A program made the position numbers and the translations under genes. Below, one piece after another: positions 36,473 through 45,265 of a stretch of DNA of 64,000 bases. The notes under the pieces were generated by a model. The model did no database searches and was not told the DNA's origin. It was given only the letters and a program-made list of their open reading frames with translations. How positions within the stretch are numbered: the stretch's first letter is position 1; the number at the start of each line of letters is the position of its first letter. Source of the DNA: JACCTH01 sp963761985 (GTDB taxonomy: Bacteria; Actinomycetota; Acidimicrobiia; Spongiisociales; ZC4RG35); contig CAVXIT010000010.1 in the NCBI GenBank assembly GCA_963761985.1, positions 197,100 to 261,099 on the forward strand, in the 5' to 3' direction.

Positions 36473-37629
36473 TTGCTCAATCTTGCCGCCGCTTCATCGC
36501 ACTCGTCAACGGTAGGAACGAGCGCGAGCCGCACGTAGCCCTCACCGCCAGATCCGAAGGCCCTTCCCGGAGTCAGCAGGATGTTCTCTTCGAGCAACTG
36601 GTTGGCTAAGTCGACATCGTCGGGAACCGCCACCCAGAGATAGATTCCGGCCACCGACCCGACGACTTTCATCCCAACTCCGGCGAATGCCTCACGCAGG
36701 ATTGCTCGCTTTTGCCGGAAGATTTCCCGCCGCTCGATGGGATGCTCGTCGTCTCCCCAGGCGGCAATCGCCGCTCTTTGCACGAACTCGGGAGATGCAG
36801 TCCCGGTATAACCACGCAGTCGTTTCAGCAACGCGATGGCTTCGGGGTCGCCAACCATGACCCCCGAGCGGTATCCCGTCATCCCCGATCGTTTGGAAAG
36901 GGAGAAGAAGGCGATTGCCCCCTTTGCTTCTTTTCCGGCCACCTCCAGGATCGAGGCGGGCGGATCAGTCTCGTAGAGATCGGCGTAGCACTCGTCTGAG
37001 CAGAGCCAGGCGCCACCGGTTCGAGCGGCTCCCATCAATTCCGCGAGTTCTGCCCGCGACGTGACCGACCCCGCAGGATTGTGCGGTGAGCAAATCCACA
37101 CCATTGCAGCTTTGGCCCAGTCGGCTGCCGAAAGATCGGCGGCGCGAAGGACAAAGTCCTCCCCCAAACGCACCGGGCACAGCTCGGCTCCGGCAAGCAC
37201 CGCCCCTTGCTCATAGACCGGGTAGCCAGGGGTTCCCCACGCGACGGCATCGCCGCGGCCACGATCGACGAAGGCCAAGGCGGAAGAGAAAATCGCCTCC
37301 TTGGCTCCCGAGGTGGGAAGGACCTGCGTCTCGGGGTCGACCACGACCCCAAACCGGCGCTTTACGTAACCCGCCACCGCTTCTCGCAGTTCGGGCAGAC
37401 CCGGAGTCGTTGGGTATTGCGAAACTTCCGGGACCGACCTCCGCAACGTCTCGGGAATGAATGACGGCGTCGGTTCGAGCGGGTCGCCGATCGAAAAGTC
37501 GAGGACCCGCTCCCCCGCCGCCCGCTTGCTTCGGGCCATCTCTTGCAGCAGCCCGATCGGGTTGGGGGCGAGACGGGTGAGCGCCTGATTGACCTTCATT
37601 GGCTGACTTTCATTTTGCCAAATTTTCAT
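36457..37629 (-). CDS. dapC: Succinyldiaminopimelate transaminase (PLP class I/II)
   Basis: 390 residues from ATG 37629, which overlaps the DUF3105 stop (ATGA); a second ATG at 37599 would give 380. Class I aminotransferase: VLDFSIGDPLEPTPSFIPET, SQYPTTPGLPELREAVAGY, TSGAKEAIFSSALAF, ICSPHNPAGSVTSRAELAEL, PLP lysine in FFSLSKRSGMTGYRSG. Adjacent dapD and dapE identify the substrate as N-succinyl-2-amino-6-ketopimelate. Confidence 0.93.
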   Translation of the reverse strand: MKIWQNESQPMKVNQALTRLAPNPIGLLQEMARSKRAAGERVLDFSIGDPLEPTPSFIPETLRRSVPEVSQYPTTPGLPELREAVAGYVKRRFGVVVDPETQVLPTSGAKEAIFSSALAFVDRGRGDAVAWGTPGYPVYEQGAVLAGAELCPVRLGEDFVLRAADLSAADWAKAAMVWICSPHNPAGSVTSRAELAELMGAARTGGAWLCSDECYADLYETDPPASILEVAGKEAKGAIAFFSLSKRSGMTGYRSGVMVGDPEAIALLKRLRGYTGTASPEFVQRAAIAAWGDDEHPIERREIFRQKRAILREAFAGVGMKVVGSVAGIYLWVAVPDDVDLANQLLEENILLTPGRAFGSGGEGYVRLALVPTVDECDEAAARLSKCLAI

Positions 37630-38189
37630 CGACTTTGGCCTTCGTCGACCGTGAACTCACAAGCGACTCCTGACTCCGGACCGAGCTGGGCGAATTCTGC
37701 CCAGAACGAGCGGGCGGCTTCAGCATCGAACTCTTCTAGTCGCGCGAGCTTGCCCCACGCCACCAGCGCAAGGGGATGATCGATCGCGGCAAATGGCATG
37801 ACGATCACGTGCGTCTGCAGTTGCCGGCCCACCTCTTCGAGCTCGCCTCTCTCATCTGCAGTCAGCAGAGCGGGTTGGTAGTAGAAGATCACAGCCCCGT
37901 GCTCGAGGGCGTGGATGTTGAACATCTCGGGCACTTCCTGGCGATAGACCCCGCACGGGGTCGGCGACGGAGCGTGCTGGCCGGAGGTGGCCGGGACCGA
38001 GCTGTACTCGGGCGGGTCCAGGGTTCCGTCCACGATTGCCTGCACCGCCTCCTGGCTGAGATGGTCGACTCCGAGATCCTCGGGCTCGGTCACCACATAG
38101 CCGCCGCCGCCGCCGGCACCTCCACAAGCAACGAGTAGCGCCGCCATCAGCCAAGTCCTATGGGAGCGCCCAAATCTATTCGAGAGCAC
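37626..38189 (-). CDS. DUF3105 lipoprotein
   Basis: 187 residues from GTG 38189, which gives a basic n-region (LSNRFGRSHRTW) before the lipobox ALLVAC; ATG 38147 would start only 8 residues before the Cys. DUF3105 core: DPPEYSSVPATSGQHAPSPT, CGVYRQEVPEMFNIHALEHG then AVIFYYQPALL. Exported, function unknown; the conserved HALEHG may bind metal. The start lies 14 nt inside ligA and the stop overlaps dapC, so it is locked in the operon. Confidence 0.82.
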   Translation of the reverse strand: MLSNRFGRSHRTWLMAALLVACGGAGGGGGYVVTEPEDLGVDHLSQEAVQAIVDGTLDPPEYSSVPATSGQHAPSPTPCGVYRQEVPEMFNIHALEHGAVIFYYQPALLTADERGELEEVGRQLQTHVIVMPFAAIDHPLALVAWGKLARLEEFDAEAARSFWAEFAQLGPESGVACEFTVDEGQSR

Positions 38190-40203
38190 TGGGGCCGTCC
38201 GCCAGGAGCCGCTGGAGGCCGACCTCGTCGATGGTGGGGACGCCGGCTTCCTGCGCTTTTTGCACCTTGCTCGCCCCCGGGTTTTCACCGACGACCAGAT
38301 AGGAGGTCTTCTTCGAAACGCTTCCGGCTGCTTTCCCCCCTCGCGCAGCAACGGCCGCTTCCGCGTCTTCGCGGGTCATCGTGGCGAGAGTGCCGGTGAC
38401 CACGATGGTGATGCCGGCTAGGGAGTTCGACACCGCTGCGATGTCTGCCCCTTCATCTTCCAGGCTGACACCCGCCTTGGCCAGCTTGGCGACGAGAGCA
38501 ATGTTGTCGGGATCAGTCGACCACGCGTGCACCGAGGTGGCGATCACCTGACCCAACCCCCCGACCCCGGAAATCTCCTCTTCGGCTGCTGCCATCAGAC
38601 GAGGCAAACTCCCGAAGCGACGCGCCAGCTGGCGGGCGACGGTCCCCCCCACATGACGAATGCCGAGGGCCACGAGAACTCGAGCCAGAGGACGGTGACG
38701 GGCGGCGTCGATACCTTTCATCAGGTTGCCGACCGAGACTTCGCCCCAACCCTCGAACCCGAGCAGCTGCTCGGGCTGCAACAGGAAAAGGTCAGCCGGA
38801 TCCTTGATCAGACCCTCGCGGAGGAAGAGGTCAATCGTCTTGTAGCCCATGCCCTCGATGTCCATCGCTCCTCGGGAAGCAAAATGGAACAGCCACTCCC
38901 GTACCCGGGAGGGACACTCGAACCCGCCGGTGCACCGGGCGACCTTTTCACCGGGCGGACGCTTGATGGGGTTGCCACAAAACGGACAGTCGGCCGGCAT
39001 CGACCACGGCTGCTCTGCTCCGCTCCGGACCGAAACAACCGGCCCCACAACTTCGGGGATCACGTCTCCTGCCCGCCGCACGATCACTTTGTCGCCGACC
39101 CGGACGTCCTTGCGACGGAGCTCGTCCTCATTGTGCAGGGTCGCATAAGTGACGGTGGCTCCTCCGACCTGTACCGGCTCGAGGACCGCAAAGGGGGTGG
39201 CCGCGCCGGTTCGCCCAATGTTGATCTGAATGTCGCGCAGCGTTGTGACCTGTTCCTCCGGGGGGAATTTGAAAGCCACCGCCCAGCGGGGCGCATGCGA
39301 CGTGTACCCGAGCTCGCGCTGGTCCGACAGGTCGTCGACCTTGATCACGACGCCATCGGTTTGATACTCGTGCTCGTGGCGGGCCGTTTCGGCTGCCGCG
39401 ATGAACGCTTTGACGGCGGCAAGGTCGGGCACTACTGCTGAAGCCGGGTTGACCCGCAACCCGAGGCTCGACAGGTAGGTCATTTGCTCTGAATGCCGGT
39501 CCAGGCCCGGACCACCTTCAATCAGGCCAACCTGATAGATCCAGACTCCGAGGTCGCGGCCGGCGGTCACCGTGGAATCTTTCTGGCGGACCGAGCCAGC
39601 GGCGGCGTTCCGGGGATTAGAGAACAACCTCGCCCCTGCCTCGCCTTGCTTGCGATTTAGTTCCTCGAAGGCGGGAAAGGGCATGTAGACCTCGCCGCGT
39701 ACCTCGAGGAGACGCGGAGGATCACCCAGAAGACGCAACGGGATCGACTTGAGAGTTCGGAGGTTGGTGGTGATGTCCTCCCCCGTTGCCCCATCTCCGC
39801 GGGTGGCCGCGCGAGTCAACCTGCCTTCGTCGTAGGTGAGCACGACTGCCAGGCCGTCAATCTTTAGCTCGCACGAGAATCCCGACGGCGCTCGTCCGAG
39901 CACACGCTCCATCCTCGCCTCCCAACCGTCGAGCTCCGAATCCGCCTCCACGTTGTCGAGCGAAAACAAGGGACGGAGATGCTGCACCGGAGCGAAGAGC
40001 TCGCCGAGCGCACCCCCGACCCGTTGTGTCGGCGAGTCGGGAGTGATGAGAAGAGGATTCGCCTCCTCGAGCGCGATGAGCTCGCGTAGCAACTGGTCGT
40101 AGTCGTAGTCGGAGATTTCGGGTTCGTCGAGAACGTGATAGCGATACCCGTGGTAGCGCAGCTGCTGACGCAACTCCTCGATGCGGGGCGCGGCGTCGCT
40201 CAT
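38176..40203 (-). CDS. ligA: NAD+-dependent DNA ligase
   Basis: 675 residues, full length. Seals nicks in replication and repair. Ia domain with YRYHVLDEPEISDYDYDQLL, adenylation site FSCELKIDGLAVVL (Lys of KxDG), NPRNAAAGSVRQKD, OB fold, four zinc cysteines (CPFCGNPIKRPPGEKVARC then FECPSR), HhH region and C-terminal BRCT (LAGITIVVTGTLATMTREDA). The start overlaps the PRTase stop by ATGA. Confidence 0.98.
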   Translation of the reverse strand: MSDAAPRIEELRQQLRYHGYRYHVLDEPEISDYDYDQLLRELIALEEANPLLITPDSPTQRVGGALGELFAPVQHLRPLFSLDNVEADSELDGWEARMERVLGRAPSGFSCELKIDGLAVVLTYDEGRLTRAATRGDGATGEDITTNLRTLKSIPLRLLGDPPRLLEVRGEVYMPFPAFEELNRKQGEAGARLFSNPRNAAAGSVRQKDSTVTAGRDLGVWIYQVGLIEGGPGLDRHSEQMTYLSSLGLRVNPASAVVPDLAAVKAFIAAAETARHEHEYQTDGVVIKVDDLSDQRELGYTSHAPRWAVAFKFPPEEQVTTLRDIQINIGRTGAATPFAVLEPVQVGGATVTYATLHNEDELRRKDVRVGDKVIVRRAGDVIPEVVGPVVSVRSGAEQPWSMPADCPFCGNPIKRPPGEKVARCTGGFECPSRVREWLFHFASRGAMDIEGMGYKTIDLFLREGLIKDPADLFLLQPEQLLGFEGWGEVSVGNLMKGIDAARHRPLARVLVALGIRHVGGTVARQLARRFGSLPRLMAAAEEEISGVGGLGQVIATSVHAWSTDPDNIALVAKLAKAGVSLEDEGADIAAVSNSLAGITIVVTGTLATMTREDAEAAVAARGGKAAGSVSKKTSYLVVGENPGASKVQKAQEAGVPTIDEVGLQRLLADGPSALE

Positions 40204-40679
40204 CCGGCTTTCGTAATTGGTGCGAGAGTCGACCAGGGAAAGTTGATCCAGCGATCGGTTCGGCGCCAGACGTACTCGCACTTGACGATCGAGCGCGACT
40301 TCTCGTAGAGCACTGCGGCGCGGACGTCGGCGACATGGTCCTCGCAGAATCGCTTGACGAGATCGAGGGTCAAGCCGGTATCAGCAACGTCATCCACGAT
40401 GAGGACCTCGGCCCCTGCGACGACATCGGGAGTCAGGAACGGAGGCAGTAAGACCGGCACTTCCAAGCGCTCGTCCACTCCGACGTAGAACTCGACGTTG
40501 ACCGCGACGATGTTCTTACTGTCGAGGGCATAGGCGACTGCCCCGCCGGGCAGCAATCCGCCGCGAGCGATAGCCAGGATGACGTCGGGCTCATATCCGC
40601 TGTCGACGACCTGGTGAGCGAGCGCTCTCGCCCCCGAACCGAAATCGTCCCAGGTGAGAGTCTCCCGTTTGTCGGTCAT
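40200..40679 (-). CDS. Purine-type phosphoribosyltransferase
   Basis: 159 residues. Type I PRTase: ILAIARGGLLPGGAVAYALD near the N terminus, PRPP-binding VLIVDDVADTGLTLDLVKRF near residue 92, and VWRRTDRWINFPWS at the hood, which is typical of xanthine/guanine phosphoribosyltransferases. Purine salvage is expected; hypoxanthine, guanine or xanthine preference cannot be settled. Overlaps mnmA and ligA by 4 nt each. Confidence 0.88.
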   Translation of the reverse strand: MTDKRETLTWDDFGSGARALAHQVVDSGYEPDVILAIARGGLLPGGAVAYALDSKNIVAVNVEFYVGVDERLEVPVLLPPFLTPDVVAGAEVLIVDDVADTGLTLDLVKRFCEDHVADVRAAVLYEKSRSIVKCEYVWRRTDRWINFPWSTLAPITKAG

Positions 40680-41728
40680 GCGGCGCGCTCGGTGGCGGCG
40701 ATGACGCCACTACCGAGAACTTGGTCCCCCTGATACAGGGCTGCGGTCTGCCCGGTCGCGATCCCGAACTGGGGCTGATCGAAAACGACCGTTCCGCGAT
40801 TCCATTGGGCAGGAATCGCCTGCCCATGGGACCGGTACTGGACCTCGACTTGTTCGCCATCGCCCACCGGTCGTCCAGTCCACGTCAGTCGGTCAAGCAT
40901 CAGCAGATCGACCTGGAGCTGGGCGCGGGGTCCGAGCACGACGGCCCGATCGTGTGGCCGGATCTCAACCACGTAGCGACGCTCACCAACCGCCACCCCA
41001 AGGCCGTGTCGCTGGCCGATCGTGAACCCGCTCACCCCCTGGTGCTGACCGATCTCATCCGCACCTTCGAGTATCGGTCCAGGTGCGATGCTCTCCGGAT
41101 CGTGTCGTCGCAAGAACTCGCGGTAGTGGCCGGCTCCGACAAAGCAGATGTCCTGACTGTCGGCTTTGTCGGCGGTGCGCAGCTCGAGCCCGGTCGCGAT
41201 GTCGCGGGTCTCGGCCTTGGTCAGACCTCCGACCGGGAATCTGACCCGCCCGAGCTCGTCTGGACCGAGCATCGACAACACGTAGGACTGATCCTTCTGA
41301 CGATCGATGCCGCGCCAAAGCTCGGGGGTTTCTCCCGGCATGACCCGGGCGTAGTGGCCCGTCACCAATAGCTCGCAGCCGAAGGCGCGCGATTGCTCGA
41401 GCAACTGGCTGAACTTGACCGTCCGATTGCACTCAACGCAGGGATTGGGAGTGCGTCCGTGCCGATAGTCGGAGATGAAACGATCGACTACGCCATGTCG
41501 AAAGTGCGACGTGTAGTCGAGCACGTAATAGGGAATGTCCAGCTGAGCCGCGACCCGGCGAGCATCTTCGGAGTCAGACAATGTGCAGCAACCGGCCGTG
41601 GGTAGCTCGCCCTCCGGGCCTTGCCAGAGCTTGAGGGTGACGCCAATCACCTCATGACCCTCGTCCTTCATCAGCGCCGCGGCTACCGAGGAATCGACTC
41701 CGCCGGACATCGCCACCAGAACCCTCAT
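40676..41728 (-). CDS. mnmA: tRNA 2-thiouridylase
   Basis: 350 residues. Thiolates U34 of tRNA Lys/Glu/Gln using persulfide sulfur. PP-loop VLVAMSGGVDSSVAAALMKD, catalytic Cys in TPNPCVECNRTVKF and second Cys in KADSQDICFVGAGHYREFL, HYAR in LVTGHYARV, then the barrel domain (GFTIGQRHGLGVAVGERRY). The start overlaps the cysteine desulfurase stop (ATGA), so sulfur donor and acceptor are co-translated. Confidence 0.97.
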   Translation of the reverse strand: MRVLVAMSGGVDSSVAAALMKDEGHEVIGVTLKLWQGPEGELPTAGCCTLSDSEDARRVAAQLDIPYYVLDYTSHFRHGVVDRFISDYRHGRTPNPCVECNRTVKFSQLLEQSRAFGCELLVTGHYARVMPGETPELWRGIDRQKDQSYVLSMLGPDELGRVRFPVGGLTKAETRDIATGLELRTADKADSQDICFVGAGHYREFLRRHDPESIAPGPILEGADEIGQHQGVSGFTIGQRHGLGVAVGERRYVVEIRPHDRAVVLGPRAQLQVDLLMLDRLTWTGRPVGDGEQVEVQYRSHGQAIPAQWNRGTVVFDQPQFGIATGQTAALYQGDQVLGSGVIAATERAA

Positions 41729-42825
41729 CGTCCTTCCTCCAGTGCGGCGAGCACCAGTTCCGCCGCATGGTCCCCGTCTTCGACCGTTGAGGTCCAGCCA
41801 AAGCTGAAGCGAAGCGAACGCCGGGCGTCGTCGGGAGCAATCCCCATCGCCGCCAGCACGTGCGAAACGTCCGTAGCCCCGGACTGACAAGCAGACCCGG
41901 CTGAGGCTGCTACTTCTAGCCGGTCGAGCCGGACGAGCAGGGTGTCGGCTGCGACTTCGAACCGGAGGTGGGATATGTGAGGAACGGTTGACTCGGCAGG
42001 CACCGTTCGTTCAGCCCGATCGCTCAGCTTGGCTTCAAATCGCTCGCGGGCCTCGGACGTCGTCACGACAAAGCGTTGCCGATCGGCCGCCGCCGCCTCC
42101 ATCGCCGCAGCCAACCCGAGGATGCCGGCGACGTTGTGGGTACCCGACCGGCGACCCATCTCCTGACCGCCCCCGTTCAACAGCGCATCGAGTTGAGTGC
42201 CCTGGCGGACGTAGAGCAGCCCGACTCCCTGCGGACCGCCGAACTTGTGAGAAGCCAGCGAGATCAGGTCAGCCTGGCTGGAAACCACGGGCTGCGAACA
42301 AAACGCCTGGATGGCATCGGTGTGAAAGACAATTCCCCGCTCGGCGAGCCCGGCCCCAATGTCAGCAATCGGTTGACGGACGCCCGTCTCGTTGTTGACC
42401 GACATGACCGACACGATCGCTGTGTCCGGGTCCGCCGCGGCAAGCACCTCGTCGGGATCGACCATGCCGAACTGATCCACTCCAACAACCGTGACCGGTC
42501 TTCCCAGCCGTCCGAGGAAAGTTGAGGTGGCCAGCACCGCTTCGTGCTCCACCGTTGTAGTGACGACGCCACCTGAGACGGCCGCCCGCCCCATGAGGGC
42601 GAGGTTGTCCGCCTCGGTGCCTCCACCCGTGAAGACGATCTCGGTCGGTTTCGCCCCGAGAACGGCGGCCACTTGCTCGCGCGCCACTTCGAGGGCGTTC
42701 TTCGCTCGCCGGCTGACGGCGTGGCTGCCCGACGTGTTCCCGAACTGCTCTCCCAGCCAGGGCGCCATTGCCGCGGCCGCCTCCGGACGGAGTGGCGTCG
42801 TAGCGGCGTGATCAAGGTAAAGCAT
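41725..42825 (-). CDS. iscS: Cysteine desulfurase (IscS/NifS type)
   Basis: 366 residues. PLP enzyme releasing sulfur from cysteine as persulfide. MLYLDHAATTPLRPEAAAAM at the start, VFTGGGTEADNLALMGRA, HTDAIQAFCSQPVV, PLP lysine in SLASHKFGGPQGVGLLYV, NVAGILGLAAAM and the catalytic Cys in ASAGSACQSGATDVSHVL. ATG 42825 is preferred to TTG 42852. First gene of the overlapping run; a likely sulfur supplier to MnmA next door and perhaps to Fe-S assembly. Starts 17 nt from a divergent SRPBCC gene. Confidence 0.95.
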   Translation of the reverse strand: MLYLDHAATTPLRPEAAAAMAPWLGEQFGNTSGSHAVSRRAKNALEVAREQVAAVLGAKPTEIVFTGGGTEADNLALMGRAAVSGGVVTTTVEHEAVLATSTFLGRLGRPVTVVGVDQFGMVDPDEVLAAADPDTAIVSVMSVNNETGVRQPIADIGAGLAERGIVFHTDAIQAFCSQPVVSSQADLISLASHKFGGPQGVGLLYVRQGTQLDALLNGGGQEMGRRSGTHNVAGILGLAAAMEAAAADRQRFVVTTSEARERFEAKLSDRAERTVPAESTVPHISHLRFEVAADTLLVRLDRLEVAASAGSACQSGATDVSHVLAAMGIAPDDARRSLRFSFGWTSTVEDGDHAAELVLAALEEGR

Positions 42826-42842
42826 TGCCAGAATTGTCCCAT

Positions 42843-43277
42843 ATGGACCCAATCACGGTCTCAATCGATCTCGCTGCGCCTATCGACCAGGTCTGGGCTC
42901 ATCTGTCAGATCTAGAGCATCAACACGAGTGGATGGGCGACATCGAGTCGCTTTCCTTCGAGACGGCCCAGCGCGGCGGCGCCGGAACGATCATGTTGGT
43001 TGCCACCAAAGTCGGGCCCCTCCGGCTTGCCGATCGCATGGAGGTCATTGCGTGGGAGCCGCCGATCAGCATGACCGTCGCCCATCTGGGGCTAGTCAAG
43101 GGAGCCGGCGAATTCCAGCTAGCTGCGATTGGTGGCGCCACCCGCCTTACCTGGACCGAAAAGCTGGATTTCCCGTGGCGGCTCGGTGGCTTCTTTACCG
43201 CCGTCGCCAGCCGTCCGATCCTCGCCACGATCTGGCGGCACAACCTCAAGCGACTCAAACGTCTAGTCGAGCGCTGA
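42843..43277 (+). CDS. SRPBCC-family (START-like) protein
   Basis: 144 residues. Polyketide cyclase/START-like fold: ITVSIDLAAPIDQVWAHLSD at the N terminus, LADRMEVIAWEPPISMTVAH in the middle strands, ATRLTWTEKLDFPWRLGG and a long C-terminal helix. Binds an unknown hydrophobic ligand. ATG 42843 is preferred over TTG 42825. Its end is 3 nt from the convergent HNH gene. Confidence 0.8.
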   Translation: MDPITVSIDLAAPIDQVWAHLSDLEHQHEWMGDIESLSFETAQRGGAGTIMLVATKVGPLRLADRMEVIAWEPPISMTVAHLGLVKGAGEFQLAAIGGATRLTWTEKLDFPWRLGGFFTAVASRPILATIWRHNLKRLKRLVER

Positions 43278-43280
43278 CTA

Positions 43281-44507
43281 TTAGGGGGAGCGGCCGCTGG
43301 TGGTGTAGTGGTGTCCGAGTCGGCTGGTGAAGAGGTGGTCGCCGTCGGGGAGGCGTCGGCGGGTCCAGTGGGCGCGATGTTTAAGGGTGTGGTGGTGTTG
43401 GCAGAGCGGGTCCAGGTTGCGGATCTGGGTGGGTCCGCCTTGGGCCCAGGGATGGTTGTGGTCCAAGTCGGCGTTCATGGCCGAGGTGCGACAGCCGGGG
43501 TGGACACAGGTCGGGTTCAAAGTTTCGATGCGGCGGCGTTGGGCGGTGGTGGGTCTCCGCCGGGTGATTCCGTTGGCCAGGGGCTGGCCGGTTTCGGGGT
43601 CGTCGATGGTGTAACGCCACTCGCCGCGGGTCTGGGCTTCGGCGACTTGGCGGGCCACGTCGGCGATGATCGGCCCGTAGCCGGCCAGCTCGCCCGGGTT
43701 CTCGCTCAGCCCCGTGAGAGTTGCCAAGTCGACGTGGAGGTTGACCACCCCTTGCTTTTTCCCGTTCCCGCCCTCTAAGAGGAGGTCCAAGTAGACGTCG
43801 GCGCGGAGCTGGTCGACGCTGCGGTCATCGCCCGGCATTTTCGCCGACTCCGCCAACGCCGAGATGCGGGCCATGGCTTTGGCGGCGAGATCGGCGGGGA
43901 GGTCTAAACCCAACAGGTTGGCCGCACCCGACTCGGTCGCTTCCAACACGACTCTTCGGTCGTGAATCGCTTTCTGATAGCGCTTATTCGCTGATTCGGG
44001 ATCATGTCTGAAACATTGGCGGCGCATATAGGCGTCAAGCTGGCCGGCCGTCAACCGCGGCGCCCGGTCAAGAACGCCAGCCACGATTTGGCGTGCGACG
44101 TCATCGTCGAGATGACATGTTCCATAGCGGATGGTGCGGGCCCGGCGCACGTCGATCTCGCCTCTCCTAAGTGCTTCGCCCACTTGGGGAAGCCGATCGG
44201 TCAAACAAAGGGCCAGATCGATCTCATAATCCGCGGCCCGCCGAGTCAGATGGAGAGCGGCGGCGACTTCGGCACTGGCGGACTGGTACGCGAGCTCAAA
44301 GTCGTCGCCCTCCAAGAGGAAGTGGGAAACGATCTCGGCCATCTCGGTAAAAGCCAACGACTGATAGTGAGCGATCTGACGATGACAAGCCTGCAACACC
44401 GGGATCCGGTCACAAGGCGACAGCTCCGCCCGATCGATCTCAGCTAACGCCTCGGCCAGCCCCAAACCTGGCTCCAACCGATCCAAGACTTCGACATCCA
44501 ACCCCAT
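43281..44507 (-). CDS. DUF222-domain HNH endonuclease, SOS-boxed
   Basis: 408 residues. The helical DUF222 region (about 20-300; LTRRAADYEIDLALCLTDRL, RRGEIDVRRARTIRYGTCHL, LTAGQLDAYMRRQCFRHDPE) precedes an HNH nuclease motif: CVHPGCRTSAMNADLDHNHP then WAQGGPTQIRNLDPLCQHHH. Family members are abundant in actinobacteria with unsettled function. ATG 44507 is chosen over the longer frame because a Shine-Dalgarno-like GGTGGG sits just upstream and a promoter with a perfect LexA box lies at 44520-44548. This predicts DNA-damage induction. A broken paralogue lies at 18.7-19.8 kb. Confidence 0.88.
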   Translation of the reverse strand: MGLDVEVLDRLEPGLGLAEALAEIDRAELSPCDRIPVLQACHRQIAHYQSLAFTEMAEIVSHFLLEGDDFELAYQSASAEVAAALHLTRRAADYEIDLALCLTDRLPQVGEALRRGEIDVRRARTIRYGTCHLDDDVARQIVAGVLDRAPRLTAGQLDAYMRRQCFRHDPESANKRYQKAIHDRRVVLEATESGAANLLGLDLPADLAAKAMARISALAESAKMPGDDRSVDQLRADVYLDLLLEGGNGKKQGVVNLHVDLATLTGLSENPGELAGYGPIIADVARQVAEAQTRGEWRYTIDDPETGQPLANGITRRRPTTAQRRRIETLNPTCVHPGCRTSAMNADLDHNHPWAQGGPTQIRNLDPLCQHHHTLKHRAHWTRRRLPDGDHLFTSRLGHHYTTSGRSP

Positions 44508-44519
44508 ATCCCACCGCCC

Positions 44520-44548
44520 ACAATATCGAACAAATGTTCGACTGTCAA
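44520..44548 (-). promoter_or_regulatory. Promoter of the DUF222/HNH gene (-35 TTGACA, -10 TATTGT)
   Basis: On the minus strand a consensus TTGACA (44548-44543), a 17-bp spacer and TATTGT (44525-44520) precede the ATG by 12 nt. The spacer is almost filled by a LexA box. Best-scoring promoter in the window by eye. Confidence 0.75.
44527..44540 (-). promoter_or_regulatory. LexA (SOS) box
   Basis: CGAACATTTGTTCG on the minus strand, identical to the box at 20589-20602 and again inside the -35/-10 spacer. Matches CGAAC-N4-GTTCG exactly. Confidence 0.87.
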
Positions 44549-44729
44549 GTAGGACGTTTGCGCCCCAACTTCTGTTAGACGGCTCCAGGCTCGCCTCACC
44601 GCGACAGACCAAGCACGACGAACAAAAGGCCGGGGTTCATGCAGAGCCCATACTTCGCCTCGATTCGCGCCGAGCCTTCGAGGTTGGAAAAGTCGATCGA
44701 GAAGAGGTAGCAATAAACGAGAAGAGCAG
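44549..44729. other. Intergenic stretch without a recognisable gene
   Basis: About 180 bp between the HNH promoter and the end of the LCCL-like lipoprotein gene. Open frames here are short and lack family signal. No clear hairpin followed by a T-run was seen. Confidence 0.5.
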
Positions 44730-45235
44730 CTACCCGCCAACTACGACGAAGCTGCCTTCCCAGGCTGGATACGAGCGGGTCATGATGCCATTACGGGTCG
44801 TTCCCTCGTAAGAGTCGACGCCGGGACGAATTTCGATGGTGACCGTTCCGCCTTCTTCGACCGTGATCATTCCGGCGTGAACCGCGGCGGTACAAACTGA
44901 CGAGTCGTCGGTGTAGACGTCCTCGCCCCAGGCAACGGCCGGATCGCCTCCAGCCGGGCAATCAAAGTCGAACTGCTCTCCATCCATGCCCCGAAATTGG
45001 ACAGCGTTGGCCAACCAGGGGGGCTGGTAACGTCTCCGCAGGAGCAACCGTGTCCGTGGTGGCGACGATCAGGCTGGTGGTGGTTGCAACGGTCGTAATC
45101 CACCACTGTCGTCGTGGCGGCGGGCTGGCTAGTACTCGAAGTAGTTGTTACGGCCGTCGTCTCGCATGCGACCAGTCCCAGCAAGGCCGATAACGCGAGC
45201 AGCGTCCGCAATCCTCGGCGAGGGATCTTTTTCAA
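44730..45235 (-). pseudogene. LCCL-like domain lipoprotein, frameshifted in linker
   Basis: TTG start with MKKIPRRGLRTLLALSALLG and lipobox GLVAC. A Thr-rich linker follows whose best reading changes frame near 45100 and again near 45030. A C-terminal LCCL-like module reads VAWGEDVYTDDSSVCTAAVH then AGMITVEEGGTVTIEIRPGV, with GTTRNGIMTRSYPAWEGSFV at the end. About 168 residues if repaired. LCCL modules bind unknown, perhaps glycan or lipid, ligands. A TAGCCT hexamer lies 7 nt before the TTG. Function unknown. Confidence 0.65.
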
Positions 45236-45265
45236 GGCCGGAAGGCTAATGATCGATGCCGGGGT

